From Azonexus hydrophilus DSM 23864 (GTDB taxonomy: Bacteria; Pseudomonadota; Gammaproteobacteria; Burkholderiales; Rhodocyclaceae): a DNA stretch of 64,000 nt. A model generated the notes under the pieces. It was not told the origin of the DNA. It saw only the letters and a program-made list of their open reading frames with translations, and did not search any database. The DNA is taken from NCBI RefSeq assembly GCF_000429605.1, contig NZ_AUCE01000001.1, positions 1 to 64,000 on the forward strand, read 5' to 3'. The position numbers and the translations under genes are program-made. Positions 29,451 through 39,740 of the stretch are shown piece by piece; the first letter of the stretch is position 1; every line of letters begins with the position of its first letter.

Positions 29451-30896
29451 TTATGCCGTCCCGCCCACCGTCAGTCCATCGATTCGCAGCGTTGGCTGCC
29501 CCACGCCGACCGGGACGCTCTGCCCTTCCTTGCCACAGGTGCCGACACCGGGGTCGAGGCGCAGGTCGTTACCGATCATCGACACCCGGGTCAGCGCGTC
29601 CGGGCCATTGCCGATCAGCGTCGCACCCTTGATCGGCCGGGTCACCTTGCCATCCTCGATGAGGTAGGCCTCGCTCATCGAGAAGACGAACTTGCCGCTG
29701 GTGATATCAACCTGACCGCCGCCGAAGTTGGCGGCGTAGATGCCCTTCTTGACCGAGGCGATGATTTCCTGCGGATCGTGCTCGCCGGCCAGCATCATGG
29801 TGTTGGTCATGCGCGGCAGCGGCAGGTGGGCGAAGGACTCGCGGCGGCCGTTGCCGGTCGGGGCGACGCCGCTCAGGCGGGCATTCAGGCTGTCCTGCAT
29901 GTAACCTTTGAGGATGCCGTCCTCGATCAGCACGTTGCGCTGGGTCGGGTTGCCCTCGTCGTCGATGTTCAGCGAACCACGCCGGTCGGCGATGGTGCCG
30001 TCGTCGATGACGGTGACGCCCTTGGCGGCAACGCGTTCGCCGATGCGCCCGGAAAAGGCCGAGCTGCCCTTGCGGTTGAAATCACCCTCGAGGCCGTGGC
30101 CGACGGCTTCGTGCAGCAGGATGCCGGGCCAGCCGGAACCAAGAACGACGGTCATCTGCCCGGCCGGCGCCGCTTCGGCGCGCAGGTTGGTGACCGCCTG
30201 GTGCACCGCTTCGCTGGCGTAACGCTGCAGCACCTCGTCGTTGAAATAGCCGAAGTCGAACCGCCCACCGCCGCCCGAGGCGCCCTGCTCGCGCCGGCCG
30301 TTTTCCTCGACGATGACCGAGATCGAACAACGCACCAGCGGCCGGATGTCGGCGGCCAGCCGGCCGTCGGAACCGGCGACCAGGATCACCTCGTACTCGC
30401 CGGCGAGCGAGGCATTGACCTGCTGGACACGGGTATCGAGCGCCCGGGCGAAGCCTTCCAGGCGTTCGAGCAGTTTGACCTTGGCGTCCGCCGGCAGCGA
30501 TGCCAGCGGATCGTTCGGCAGGTAGAGCGCGCGGGCGCCGGCCGAGGCGCGCAGCGCCGGCAGTACGCCGGACTGGCCGGCAGCGGCAATGGCACGCACC
30601 GCACTGGCCGCGTCGCCGAGCGCAGCAGCGCTGATGTCGTCGGAGTAGGCAAAGGCCGTCTTCTCGCCGGACAGGGCACGCACACCGACCCCCTGATCGA
30701 TATTGAAGCTGCCCGATTTGACGATGCCCTCGTCGAGACTCCAGGCCTCGGAGCGCGAATACTGGAAGTAGAGATCGGCGTAATCGACCTGATGCGCCAT
30801 GATCTGCCCAAAGGTCCGCGACAGGTCGGTTTCGCTCAGGGAGAAAGGCGTCAGCAGCAGGGATTCGGCTTGCGCCAGCGCGTTGGGTTGGCTCAT
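29451..30896 (-). CDS. tldD: Metalloprotease TldD
   Basis: A 481-residue subunit of the TldD/TldE metalloprotease, which trims peptides such as microcin precursors and CcdA. The zinc motif [11 protein letters not shown] (HExxxH) is near residue 225, and the N-terminal pattern [19 protein letters not shown] is typical. The TldE (PmbA) partner is not in the window. It follows the nitrilase gene by 9 bp in an operon with yhdP. Confidence 0.96.
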   Translation of the reverse strand: MSQPNALAQAESLLLTPFSLSETDLSRTFGQIMAHQVDYADLYFQYSRSEAWSLDEGIVKSGSFNIDQGVGVRALSGEKTAFAYSDDISAAALGDAASAVRAIAAAGQSGVLPALRASAGARALYLPNDPLASLPADAKVKLLERLEGFARALDTRVQQVNASLAGEYEVILVAGSDGRLAADIRPLVRCSISVIVEENGRREQGASGGGGRFDFGYFNDEVLQRYASEAVHQAVTNLRAEAAPAGQMTVVLGSGWPGILLHEAVGHGLEGDFNRKGSSAFSGRIGERVAAKGVTVIDDGTIADRRGSLNIDDEGNPTQRNVLIEDGILKGYMQDSLNARLSGVAPTGNGRRESFAHLPLPRMTNTMMLAGEHDPQEIIASVKKGIYAANFGGGQVDITSGKFVFSMSEAYLIEDGKVTRPIKGATLIGNGPDALTRVSMIGNDLRLDPGVGTCGKEGQSVPVGVGQPTLRIDGLTVGGTA

Positions 30897-30905
30897 GGAA
30901 CGTCC

Positions 30906-31715
30906 TTATAGTTTGCGGTGGGCGAGCGCCGGCAGGCTCTCGCGGACTTCGGCAATGCGTTGGTGGTCGAGGTCGGCGATGACGACGCCCGGCCCTTTCA
31001 ATTTACGGTCGAGAATTTCGCCCCAGGGGTCGACGATCATGCTGTTGCCGTGGGTCAAGCGACCGCTTTCGTGGCGCCCGCCCTGGCCGACGGCCAGCAG
31101 GTAACACTGGTTCTCGATGGCGCGGGCGCGCAACAGGATTTCCCAGTGCGCGCGACCGGTGGTTTCGGTAAACGCCGCCGGCATCAGGATCAGGTCAACC
31201 GCGCCGAGGCTGCGGTAGAGCTCGGGGAAACGCAGGTCGTAGCAGATCGACAGAGCCACACGCCCGAACGGTGTCGTTACCGCGACCGGCGTATCGCCGG
31301 CTTCGATGAAGGCGGCTTCATCGTAGGACTCGTCGCCCTTGCGGAAGCCGAACAGGTGGATCTTGTCGTAGCGGGCGACGCATTCGCCCTGCGGATTGAA
31401 CACCAGGCTGCTGTTGCGCATCTTGTCCGGGACGCTGGCCGTCAGCGGAATCGAGCCGGCAAACACCCAGATGCCGTGACGCTGCGCGGTCTGCGCCAGC
31501 CAGTCCTGGATCGGCCCCTGGCCAAAGGCTTCGCGGGCACGGACGCGGTCGGCATCGACGGCGCCGATGACCGGAAAATATTCAGGCAGGACGACCAGCT
31601 GCGCGCCCTGCGCGACAGCGTCCTCGACCAGACGTCCGGCCACCACCAGATTGTCGGCGACGCGCGGCCCGGAGACCATCTGCAAGGCGGCGATACGGCA
31701 ATTCTGCGGATTCAT
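30906..31715 (-). CDS. Carbon-nitrogen hydrolase (Nit/omega-amidase-like)
   Basis: A 269-residue nitrilase-superfamily amidase. The Glu-Lys-Cys triad is visible as E in LVVLPEYFP (~42), K in RYDKIHLFG (~112) and C in LSICYDLRFPELYR (~154). Such Nit proteins commonly deaminate damaged metabolites, for example deaminated glutathione or alpha-ketoglutaramate. The yhdP-nit-tldD order is conserved in proteobacteria. The start overlaps the yhdP stop by 4 bp. Confidence 0.9.
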   Translation of the reverse strand: MNPQNCRIAALQMVSGPRVADNLVVAGRLVEDAVAQGAQLVVLPEYFPVIGAVDADRVRAREAFGQGPIQDWLAQTAQRHGIWVFAGSIPLTASVPDKMRNSSLVFNPQGECVARYDKIHLFGFRKGDESYDEAAFIEAGDTPVAVTTPFGRVALSICYDLRFPELYRSLGAVDLILMPAAFTETTGRAHWEILLRARAIENQCYLLAVGQGGRHESGRLTHGNSMIVDPWGEILDRKLKGPGVVIADLDHQRIAEVRESLPALAHRKL

Positions 31716-34700
31716 GGTTTCTTTTCCTGTACGTTGGCCGGCGCCTTTTCCTCGCCCAGGCCGAGTTTTTCCACCTGCGGATCGCTCCAGCTCCCGGTGA
31801 CATGATAACGGTAGCTGAACACTCGGCTGAGCGGGTTCTTGAGCACGGTATTGGCAACCAGCGCCGCCGCGCCGGCCACTGGATTGACCAGCGCCGCCGC
31901 ACCGATGGCCAGGGTACTGACCTCCGGCCGTACACCCACACGCAGATCCTGGGTTTCCTGCTTCAGGTCGGTACTGCCCTCGATCGCCACCTGCGCCGCC
32001 GGCCCGTTGATCATCAGGGGGCTGAGCGTGCGCATCATGCCGGCTTCGACCGCCAGCTTGCCTTCGATGCTGTCAAAGGCCAGCCCTTCGCTGAACAGGT
32101 CGCGAAAATCCAGCGTCAAGCGGCGCGGCAGCGATTGCAGCGAAATCAGGCCGAGCAGACGACCAACCCCGGGTTCGAGCTTGTTGAACTGCCCTTTTTC
32201 CGCCTTGACCTCAAGTTCGCCGCTCAGCGACGGGTAATGCAGGTCAGTCAATGGTCCATTCCAGCGCAGGCTACCGGCCAGCCGGGCCTTGCCCTGGCGG
32301 ACCGCGTCCTCGTAGCCAAGCCGGGTCAGCAGCTTGCCGATATCGTTGGCCGTCAGTTCGAAGTCGAGATCGGTACGCTGACGCTGACCGCGCGTCCACC
32401 GACCACTACCGGCCAGTTCTCCGTCTGCGTTGCTCAGTCGCAGTTTCTCCAGCAACCAGGCCCCGCGTAGATTACGCGCCCGCAACTCAAGTTGGCCGAG
32501 CAACTTGTTGCCCAGACGCAGGTCATCGACCTGCAGATTCATGCCCGGCAGGCTGTCGATGACCGACGACGATGAGCTTCCCCCACCCGCTGATTGAGGC
32601 AGATGCAATTTTTGCAGCCGCCCCTCCACCCAACCGTCGCCAGCACTGCGCCAGACCAGGCTACCGGCCGACTCGCGCGTTTTCAGGTCGATCTTCCAGG
32701 ATTGCGCCTGCGGCACCAGGCCGAGTTCGACTTCATGATAGTCGCCGCCGAACAGACGTAGCAGCGGCGTGCGCAAGCTGAGGGACGACAGTGGCAAGGC
32801 ACTTTCGGCCGCCCCATCGCCTTCGGGAAGATAAGCGCGCCAGGCATCGCCATCGATTCTGGGCATCGCCACACGAACATCCAGCCCACTGGCGGGCAGG
32901 ACAGCCTCAGCCGCCCCCAGGGCAAACGCTCCTCGGGTCCATTTGCCACCCTGACGCTGAATCACGCCGCGGGCCACATCGCCGAGGCTGATCCGGTATT
33001 GCTCGCTATCCGGGGCTGGTGCCGTCCGCTCGATACGCAATGGCAGGCGGGTTGTCGCCGACTTGTTGAGCAGGTCGGGCAAGGGCGAACTGATACCGAG
33101 CAGATCCGAGGTCACCAGCACGTAGGCATTGCGACGATGGATGACCAGGTCGGCCTTCCAGGGCGTGCTTCCGGCGAGTTGATCGAGCAGCGGCCAGCCG
33201 AAATGCCTTGCCACCTCGACGATTCCGGCGGTGCCGGCGGCACTGACCAGAACCTTGCCGCCTTCGCTACCGACCTTGACCCGCAACGGCCCGCCAAATC
33301 CACGGCCGGTGATTTCCGTGGCCGATATCGATCTGTCGGTCAGATCCAGCCGGCCATTGACCTGCGTGATCGTCGGCAGCCCCTCGACCAGATGCACCTG
33401 ATTATCGTGAAAATGGTAGGCCCCGCGCATCCGCGTTTCCAGCGGGCGCCGCAAGGGAATATCGAGCTCGAGATCAAGACGGCCGTTGCCGACGGCACGC
33501 ATGCCTTCGGTAAAGTGATCGATACTGGCAGCCACTGGACTGCGCTCGATGAAATCGAGAAATTCGCTGGTCGGACCGGTCGCCGCACCGCGCACCAGCA
33601 ACACCTCGTCTTCGACGTCAAAATCAGGAATGACCACCGTCACATCCGGCAACTCGGCGCCCAGAATGCGGCCGGCGGTCGCATGAACGCGCATGCCGAA
33701 ATCGAAGCTCATGTCGCCACTGACCCCTTCGATGACTGGCCAGCCATCGGCATAGTCGATCCGCGCATCACGCGCCTTGGCGGTCACCAGGAATTTGCCG
33801 GTGGCCGGATCGCGGAACGGGAAATCGTGCAGATTGCCCTTGAGCACCAGCCGGGCGTCGTGGGCAGTACCACCAGTGATGCCGCGCCGTAGCCATTCCC
33901 GGGCATCACGATTGACCGCGTGCGGCATGTAGCGCCACACCGCGTTGCCGTTGGCCCGCTCGATGCTGGCTTCGAGATCGATCTCGCCCGGCCCGTCGCC
34001 ATTGAAACGATATTTGCCCTGAGCCTTGCCGGTGGCGTCCGGACCGGAGAACAGCACCTCCTCGATGGCGACCTCGAGTGCCGCCGGCGTGTTCTTCCAG
34101 CCGACCCGCGCCTTGAGCGTGTCGAAGGCGATATCCGGCTCGGGAAACACAGCCGGCAAGGACAGCGAGGACTGCGCCGCATCGATCTGCACCCGCCCGC
34201 CCTTCTCGCTCAAGTCGATGCTGCCGGCCAGACCGAGCGCCCCGGGAAAATAGTCCTGAGCCTGCACGCCCAGGCCGGAGAAGCCTGCAGCCAGGGCATA
34301 ACGCGTCAGCTTGTCGCCCTGCAAGCCCCAACTGGCCCGCAGGTCGCTGATCCGGCCTTGCGGCGCATAAGCCTGCAACAGTTCCCGGCTACGCGCATCG
34401 AGCGGCAGGTGGCCAGCCAGCTGGGCCAGTACCGCGAGATCGAGGCGATTGGCGCGCAGATTGCCATTGATCCCGCCCGGCAGATTGCGCCAATCCACAT
34501 GAAAATCCGTCGGCGCAACGTGCACCCCGTCGCTGGTCTGCAATTCGAGCTTCTGCGCCGTCACCGCCCAGGCATCACTGCGGTATTCACCAAGCAGGCG
34601 CCCACGCATTGCCGACAGATCGAGGACCGGCAGTTGCTCGCCGAGGCGGACGCTGAGGTCGGCCAGGGCCAGATCGGCAGTCAGTTTGCCGTTGCCCTCG

Positions 34701-35581
34701 GCCAGTTTCCCCCACAGACGCAAACCACCGCGACCACGCGGCAGGGATACCGGGTAATCGATCCACGGCTGCCAGCCGGCCAGATCGGCGCGATCGACTT
34801 CCAGATACAGACTGCCCGAGTAATGCTCAAGCGCCTCGTGCATATCCCCATACACCTCGCCACGCAGATCGATGCGCGTCGACAGTTCCGCCGGCGGCAA
34901 GGCCGACAGCCCGAACCGGTGTCGCCGCCCCCGGTTGTCCAGGCCGAACTGGAGGTCTTCGAGCACCAGCGGCGGCGCCCCGCGCAGGGCATCCTCCCAG
35001 ACGATGGTGGCGTCATGGACACGGATGCGTAACTGGTCCAGCACCCACTCGGCGAAAGCCGGATCACCGCCGTCGTCTGAAGCCATCCCGGCAACACGGA
35101 TTCGCCCGTCGACATCGCGCCGGACATGCAGCACCGGTCGGTCGAAGGACAATAACGCCAAGACCGGCTGGAACTGCCACAGGCTGTGCCAGGAGAGGAC
35201 GGTATCGATACGCTCAAGCGTCAGTGCCGGCTGGCCGTCGGCGTCGAGCAGTGAGACGCCGTCGAGGACCAGTTCGGGATTGAGCCCGCGCCAATGCGCC
35301 TCAATCCGCGCAATCCGCACCGGCTGACCAACCGCCTGGCTGGCCAGCCCTTCGATCTCGCCCCGGTAGTCGGCCACCGATGGCAGGATGACGAAACGCA
35401 GGGCCAGCACCAGCGCCACGAACAGCAACCAACTGGCCAGCACCAGCCAGCCGGCCAGCCGCAGCGCACGCGCGACCCAGGGCCGGCCGAGCAAGGCACG
35501 CAAGCCATGCAGCCGGTAGTACAGTGCCCGGCGCGAATCCGGGGAAAGTTCGGGAATGGGGTGGCTGGACGGATTACTCAA
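31712..35581 (-). CDS. yhdP: YhdP family AsmA-like protein
   Basis: A 1289-residue envelope protein. A single N-terminal transmembrane helix (~40-65, RLAGWLVLASWLLFVALVLALRF) anchors a very long periplasmic region of beta-rich repeats ending in an AsmA-like C-terminal domain. In E. coli YhdP, with TamB and YdbH, bridges the envelope to move phospholipids to the outer membrane. The start codon appears to be TTG at 35581; no nearby ATG fits and the ribosome site is weak, so the first residues are uncertain. It is divergent from glnE. Confidence 0.9.
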   Translation of the reverse strand: MSNPSSHPIPELSPDSRRALYYRLHGLRALLGRPWVARALRLAGWLVLASWLLFVALVLALRFVILPSVADYRGEIEGLASQAVGQPVRIARIEAHWRGLNPELVLDGVSLLDADGQPALTLERIDTVLSWHSLWQFQPVLALLSFDRPVLHVRRDVDGRIRVAGMASDDGGDPAFAEWVLDQLRIRVHDATIVWEDALRGAPPLVLEDLQFGLDNRGRRHRFGLSALPPAELSTRIDLRGEVYGDMHEALEHYSGSLYLEVDRADLAGWQPWIDYPVSLPRGRGGLRLWGKLAEGNGKLTADLALADLSVRLGEQLPVLDLSAMRGRLLGEYRSDAWAVTAQKLELQTSDGVHVAPTDFHVDWRNLPGGINGNLRANRLDLAVLAQLAGHLPLDARSRELLQAYAPQGRISDLRASWGLQGDKLTRYALAAGFSGLGVQAQDYFPGALGLAGSIDLSEKGGRVQIDAAQSSLSLPAVFPEPDIAFDTLKARVGWKNTPAALEVAIEEVLFSGPDATGKAQGKYRFNGDGPGEIDLEASIERANGNAVWRYMPHAVNRDAREWLRRGITGGTAHDARLVLKGNLHDFPFRDPATGKFLVTAKARDARIDYADGWPVIEGVSGDMSFDFGMRVHATAGRILGAELPDVTVVIPDFDVEDEVLLVRGAATGPTSEFLDFIERSPVAASIDHFTEGMRAVGNGRLDLELDIPLRRPLETRMRGAYHFHDNQVHLVEGLPTITQVNGRLDLTDRSISATEITGRGFGGPLRVKVGSEGGKVLVSAAGTAGIVEVARHFGWPLLDQLAGSTPWKADLVIHRRNAYVLVTSDLLGISSPLPDLLNKSATTRLPLRIERTAPAPDSEQYRISLGDVARGVIQRQGGKWTRGAFALGAAEAVLPASGLDVRVAMPRIDGDAWRAYLPEGDGAAESALPLSSLSLRTPLLRLFGGDYHEVELGLVPQAQSWKIDLKTRESAGSLVWRSAGDGWVEGRLQKLHLPQSAGGGSSSSSVIDSLPGMNLQVDDLRLGNKLLGQLELRARNLRGAWLLEKLRLSNADGELAGSGRWTRGQRQRTDLDFELTANDIGKLLTRLGYEDAVRQGKARLAGSLRWNGPLTDLHYPSLSGELEVKAEKGQFNKLEPGVGRLLGLISLQSLPRRLTLDFRDLFSEGLAFDSIEGKLAVEAGMMRTLSPLMINGPAAQVAIEGSTDLKQETQDLRVGVRPEVSTLAIGAAALVNPVAGAAALVANTVLKNPLSRVFSYRYHVTGSWSDPQVEKLGLGEEKAPANVQEKKP

Positions 35582-35594
35582 GCGTCGCGTCGCT

Positions 35595-35624
35595 TTGCCA
35601 GAAAGGGTGATAGATCACTACAAT
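35595..35624 (+). promoter_or_regulatory. Promoter of glnE
   Basis: TTGCCA (35595-35600), an 18-base spacer and TACAAT (35619-35624) form a sigma-70 type promoter in the 101-bp gap between yhdP and glnE. The predicted start is about 50 bases before the glnE ATG. Confidence 0.55.
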
Positions 35625-35682
35625 CGAAAGACTGAAAACAGGACGACCATTCTACCCTCTCGGCAGGGAGCCGAACGCAAAC

Positions 35683-38388
35683 ATGGACACCACCCCGATC
35701 GACCCCCGCTGGCAAAGGGCACTGGCCCACAGCCGTTACCTGAGCAACCTGCTGCAGGCCCGCCCGGCACTGATTGCCGAACTGGCCGCCGACTGGTTGC
35801 GCCCACTCGACGAAGAAATGCTGCGGTCACCGTTGAACCGCCCGTTCGCCAACGACGAAGCCCTGAAAACCGGCCTGCGCCACCTGCGTCAGCGGGCCAT
35901 GGCGCACATCGCGCTGCGCGACCTGTGCGGCGTCGCCCCCCTGGCCGAAGTCGTCGAAAGCATGACCCTGCTCGCCGACGTCACCACCAATTTCGCCCTC
36001 GAACACTATCACCGTCAGCTTGCCGCCACCCACGGCGAACCGCTGGACACCCAAGGCCGGCCACAACGCATGCTGGTGATCGGCATGGGCAAGCTCGGCG
36101 GACGCGAGCTGAACGTCTCGTCCGACGTCGACTACATCTTCATCTACCCCGAGGAAGGCGACACCGCCGGCCCGAAGTCGATCGAGAATTACGACTTCTT
36201 CACCCGCCTCGGCAAACGCGTGATCCAGGCGCTCGGCGACATCACCGCCGACGGCCAGGTCTTCCGCGTGGACATGCGCCTGCGCCCGAACGGCGACTCC
36301 GGGCCGCTGGTCTGCTCGCTCGACTCGCTCGAGAACTACTTCATCACCCAGGGCCGCGAGTGGGAGCGCTACGCCTGGATCAAGGGCCGGACGATGAACA
36401 CCGGCGTCAACCTGCAGCCGGAATGGATCGAGGCGATGCAGAAGATCGCCCGTCCCTTCGTCTTCCGCAAATACCTCGACTTCGGCGCGATCAACGCGAT
36501 GCGCGACCTGCATGCGCAGATCCGCCGCGAAGTCGCGCGCAAGGACATGGCCGACCACGTCAAGCTGGGCCCTGGCGGCATCCGTGAAATCGAATTCATG
36601 GCCCAGGTCTTCCAGTTGATCCGCGGTGGCCGCGACCCCGGCCTGCAGATCCGGCCAACCCTGTCGGTGCTCAAGCAACTGGTGGCCCGCCAGCTGATCC
36701 CCGCCGAAACCGAACAGGAACTGCGCGAAGCCTACGTCTTCCTGCGCCGCCTGGAACATCGCCTGCAATACGTCAACGACGCGCAAACGCACATGCTGCC
36801 GAGCGACCCCGAGGAGCGCCAGAAAATCGCCGCCAGCATGGACTTTGCCGACTGGCCGGCAATGCTGGCCGTGCTCGACGCGCATCGCAGCAAGGTCAGC
36901 CAGCATTTCGAGGCCATTTTCTCCGACCCCGAAGCCGGCGACCACCCGCTGACCGGTCTGTGGCTCGGCCAGCTTGACGACGACACCGCCATCGAAGCCT
37001 TCGGCAACCTCGGCTTTCGCCGCCCCCAGGACGCCATCGCACGCCTGGCCGATCTGCGCGCCGCCAGCCGCTACCAGCAATTGCCGGCCAGCAACCGGCA
37101 GCGCCTCGACGCGGTTGGCCCGCGCCTGATCGAAGCCGCCGGCCAGACCAGCGATCCGGACACGACGCTGGTCCGTGGCATCACCTTCCTCGAAGGCATT
37201 GCCCGGCGCGGCGCCTACCTGGCGCTGCTGCAGCAATACCCGCTGGCGCTCAAGCGCGTCGCCGACATGATGTGCGCCTCGACCTGGGCCAACGAATACC
37301 TCAACCGCTATCCGCTGCTGCTCGACGAACTGCTCGACCCCCGGCTCTACGACAGCGCCACCGACTGGAACGGTTTCCGCGAGCAATTGCGCATCAGCCT
37401 GGCCGATCACCTCGACGATACCGAGCGCGAGATGGACATCCTGCGCGAGATGCACCATGCCCAGGTCTTCCGCCTGCTGGCGCAGGACCTGGCCGGCCTG
37501 CAGACCATCGAGTCGCTGTCCGACCACCTCACCGAACTGGCCGACAGCATCGTCCAGGAAACCCTGCCGCTGGTCTGGCGCAAGATCAAGAAACGCCATT
37601 GCGAAACGCCGAAATTCGCCGTCATCGGCTACGGCAAGATGGGCGGCAAGGAGCTCGGCTACGCCTCCGACCTCGACCTCGTCTATCTCTACGAGGACGA
37701 CGATCAGGACGCCCAGGAAAACTACACCCGCCTGGCCCAGCGCATGAACACCTGGCTATCGAGCCAAACCTCGGCCGGCATCCTGTTCGAGACCGACCTG
37801 CGCCTGCGCCCCAACGGCGACGCCGGCCTGCTGGCGGTCACCGTCGATGCCTTCCGCGACTACCTGCTGAACCATGCCTGGACCTGGGAACACCAGGCAC
37901 TGACCCGCGCCCGCTTCTGCGCCGGCGACAAGTCAGTGGGCGCTCGCTTCGAAGCCATCCGTTGTGAAATACTGCAACAACCGCGCGATCTCGCCAAACT
38001 GCACGAGGAAGTCATCGCCATGCGGCGCAAGATGTACGACGCCCATGCCTCGAAAAGCGACAGCCATTTCGGCCTCAAGCACGACCCGGGCGGTATCATC
38101 GATGTCGAGTTCATCGTCCAGTACCTGGTCCTCGGCCACGCCCACCGGCACCCGGAACTGACCGGCAACCTGGGCAATATCGCCCTGCTGCGCATCGCTG
38201 GCGAACTCGGCCTGATCGAACCGGAACTGGCGCTGGCCGCCGGCAACGCCTACCGCGAATACCGTCGCCTGCAACACATCCGCCGACTGTCGGCAACGCC
38301 GAAAGCCCCAGTACTGCGGGAAGAGGTCGAACGCCACATTGCCGCAGTCGGCGCACTCTGGCACGCGGTTTTCGACGAACGCAACTGA
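35683..38388 (+). CDS. glnE: Bifunctional glutamine synthetase adenylyltransferase/deadenylase
   Basis: A 901-residue nitrogen regulator that adenylylates or deadenylylates glutamine synthetase in response to PII and glutamine. Two nucleotidyltransferase domains are seen: GMGKLGGRELNVSSDVDYIFIY (~130-150, deadenylylase half) and GYGKMGGKELGYASDLDLVYLY (~645-665, adenylylase half). The metal aspartates are in SDVD and SDLD. Length is close to the family norm. Ribosome site CAGGGAG lies before ATG. Confidence 0.97.
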   Translation: MDTTPIDPRWQRALAHSRYLSNLLQARPALIAELAADWLRPLDEEMLRSPLNRPFANDEALKTGLRHLRQRAMAHIALRDLCGVAPLAEVVESMTLLADVTTNFALEHYHRQLAATHGEPLDTQGRPQRMLVIGMGKLGGRELNVSSDVDYIFIYPEEGDTAGPKSIENYDFFTRLGKRVIQALGDITADGQVFRVDMRLRPNGDSGPLVCSLDSLENYFITQGREWERYAWIKGRTMNTGVNLQPEWIEAMQKIARPFVFRKYLDFGAINAMRDLHAQIRREVARKDMADHVKLGPGGIREIEFMAQVFQLIRGGRDPGLQIRPTLSVLKQLVARQLIPAETEQELREAYVFLRRLEHRLQYVNDAQTHMLPSDPEERQKIAASMDFADWPAMLAVLDAHRSKVSQHFEAIFSDPEAGDHPLTGLWLGQLDDDTAIEAFGNLGFRRPQDAIARLADLRAASRYQQLPASNRQRLDAVGPRLIEAAGQTSDPDTTLVRGITFLEGIARRGAYLALLQQYPLALKRVADMMCASTWANEYLNRYPLLLDELLDPRLYDSATDWNGFREQLRISLADHLDDTEREMDILREMHHAQVFRLLAQDLAGLQTIESLSDHLTELADSIVQETLPLVWRKIKKRHCETPKFAVIGYGKMGGKELGYASDLDLVYLYEDDDQDAQENYTRLAQRMNTWLSSQTSAGILFETDLRLRPNGDAGLLAVTVDAFRDYLLNHAWTWEHQALTRARFCAGDKSVGARFEAIRCEILQQPRDLAKLHEEVIAMRRKMYDAHASKSDSHFGLKHDPGGIIDVEFIVQYLVLGHAHRHPELTGNLGNIALLRIAGELGLIEPELALAAGNAYREYRRLQHIRRLSATPKAPVLREEVERHIAAVGALWHAVFDERN

Positions 38389-38392
38389 GCGC

Positions 38393-39067
38393 TCAGCGAT
38401 ACAGGTCGGTCGCCGCCTCGCCCCGGCGGCGTCCCGATCCACGTTGCTCACTACGTTCGTCTCGTTCCTCACGTACCCGTTCGTCTCGTTCCTCACGTAC
38501 CCGTTCGTCGCGTCCCGCCTCGGGGCTGCCCGCAGGTTGCCGGCGCCGCTCCTGATGCATTTCCGGCGACCGTTGCTGCCCTTCCGGGCGGGTCTGCGGC
38601 CGATAGTCGGGGCGGTAATCCGGGCGATACCCATCATCCCGGCGATCATCGCGCCCACGCCGGTCATCGCGCCGATCGTCATGCCGTTTCGCTTCGCGCT
38701 CGTCGACGCGCGGCGGGGTGATGCGTGCCGGTGGCGGCGGCGCCGTCCGTGGCCGCCCGTCCCGATTCCAGCGCCCTTCGTGCATCCGCCAGTGCGGCCC
38801 GTCACGAACCCAACGCGGCGCCACCCAGACATAGCCAGGACGCGGCGCCACCCAGCGCCCCGGCACCCAGACATGGCGCTGCCCACCCCAGGACCAGTAA
38901 CCGGTAATCCAGACGTAACCGGGATAAGGCGGATAACCGGGATACTCGACGCGTAGTGGTGGCGGTTCGACGACGACCGTGCCACCGTAATAAGGCTCGA
39001 CCGGAACGACCACACACGCACTGGCGAGCGAGGCTAGGATGGCGGCAAGGATCAGACGTTTGTTCAT
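38393..39067 (-). CDS. YXWGG-type repeat lipoprotein with charged tail
   Basis: A 224-residue putative lipoprotein. A short signal with lipobox ASAC (Cys18) is followed by Pro/Tyr/Trp-rich repeats containing YWSWGG, VWVPGRWV and VWVAPRWV, as in YXWGXW-type envelope proteins. The C-terminal half is Arg/Asp-rich and contains two copies of RDERVREE. The 24-bp DNA repeat lies in this tail. The function is unknown; it is convergent with glnE with a 4-bp gap. ATG at 39067 is chosen for the signal peptide. Confidence 0.72.
   Translation of the reverse strand: MNKRLILAAILASLASACVVVPVEPYYGGTVVVEPPPLRVEYPGYPPYPGYVWITGYWSWGGQRHVWVPGRWVAPRPGYVWVAPRWVRDGPHWRMHEGRWNRDGRPRTAPPPPARITPPRVDEREAKRHDDRRDDRRGRDDRRDDGYRPDYRPDYRPQTRPEGQQRSPEMHQERRRQPAGSPEAGRDERVREERDERVREERDERSEQRGSGRRRGEAATDLYR
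38454..38509 (+). repeat. 24-bp in-frame tandem repeat
   Basis: Two perfect copies of a 24-bp unit (38454-38477 and 38478-38501) plus 8 bases of a third. Read on the minus strand it encodes an 8-residue charged repeat (DERVREER). Copy-number change would add or remove 8 residues without a frameshift. Confidence 0.9.
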
Positions 39068-39177
39068 GGCAAGCTCTCTGTTGGATGGTCCTGTAGCCAT
39101 TAACGTCCTGCCAGCGATGCCGGAGCACCGTATTCACGTTTTGTTACGCTTTCTTGCCCCCGCTCGCTGTCGGCGAC

Positions 39178-39200
39178 AAAAAGGCCGCCCGCAGGCGGCC
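39178..39200 (-). terminator. Terminator of mscL
   Basis: On the minus strand GGCCGCC, a 4-base loop, GGCGGCC, then TTTTT. It begins about 20 bases after the mscL stop and closes mscL before the convergent-facing lipoprotein gene start region. Confidence 0.85.
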
Positions 39201-39220
39201 CGGCCACAGCGTCTGCTGGC

Positions 39221-39655
39221 CTATTTCTTCAGCGCGTCGCGGATTTCACGCAGCAGGACGACATCTTCCGGCGTCGGCGGCGGCTCGGCCGGCGCCGGCG
39301 CCGGGGCGGCCTCTTCCTTGCGCAAGCGATTCATCTGCTTGACGATCATGAAGATGATGAAAGCCAGGATGACGAAATTGAGCAGGATGGTCACGAAGGA
39401 ACCGTAGGCAAACACCGGAATACCGGCCTTCTTCAGATCGGCCAGGGCAACCAGATTGTCCGGATTGTCGCCAAGCACGACAAACAGATTGGAAAAATCC
39501 AGCTTGCCGACGACCATGCTGACCAGCGGCATGATCAGGTCGCCGACGATGGAATCGACGATCTTGCCGAACGCGGCGCCGATGATGACGCCGACCGCCA
39601 GGTCCATCGCATTGCCCTTGACGGCGAACTCCTTGAATTCCTGAAGCATTCCCAT
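39221..39655 (-). CDS. mscL: Large-conductance mechanosensitive channel
   Basis: A 144-residue channel protein. The pattern [29 protein letters not shown] at the start, two membrane helices (~17-45 and ~82-105), and a C-terminal charged bundle ([11 protein letters not shown]) match MscL, the emergency valve that opens on hypo-osmotic shock. An Ala/Pro-rich linker ([16 protein letters not shown]) precedes the bundle. ATG at 39655 follows AAGGAAA. Confidence 0.97.
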   Translation of the reverse strand: MGMLQEFKEFAVKGNAMDLAVGVIIGAAFGKIVDSIVGDLIMPLVSMVVGKLDFSNLFVVLGDNPDNLVALADLKKAGIPVFAYGSFVTILLNFVILAFIIFMIVKQMNRLRKEEAAPAPAPAEPPPTPEDVVLLREIRDALKK

Positions 39656-39689
39656 GCTGTTTCCTTTATTGAAATGAGGTGACCGGTGA

Positions 39690-39719
39690 ATTATTCGGGC
39701 GATGGTGAACACCCGTCAA
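39690..39719 (-). promoter_or_regulatory. Promoter of mscL
   Basis: On the minus strand TTGACG (39714-39719), an 18-base spacer and AATAAT (39690-39695) lie about 35 bases upstream of the mscL start codon. Confidence 0.5.
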
Positions 39720-39740
39720 GGCGCTTTGCATTTCTCCACA

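Noticed and set aside
35827..37599. 590-codon minus-strand open frame inside glnE
   Set aside because: glnE motifs are complete in the other strand; the antisense frame shows no family features.
38454..38509. Possible CRISPR-like repeat
   Set aside because: The 24-bp units are directly adjacent without spacers, and encode a protein repeat.
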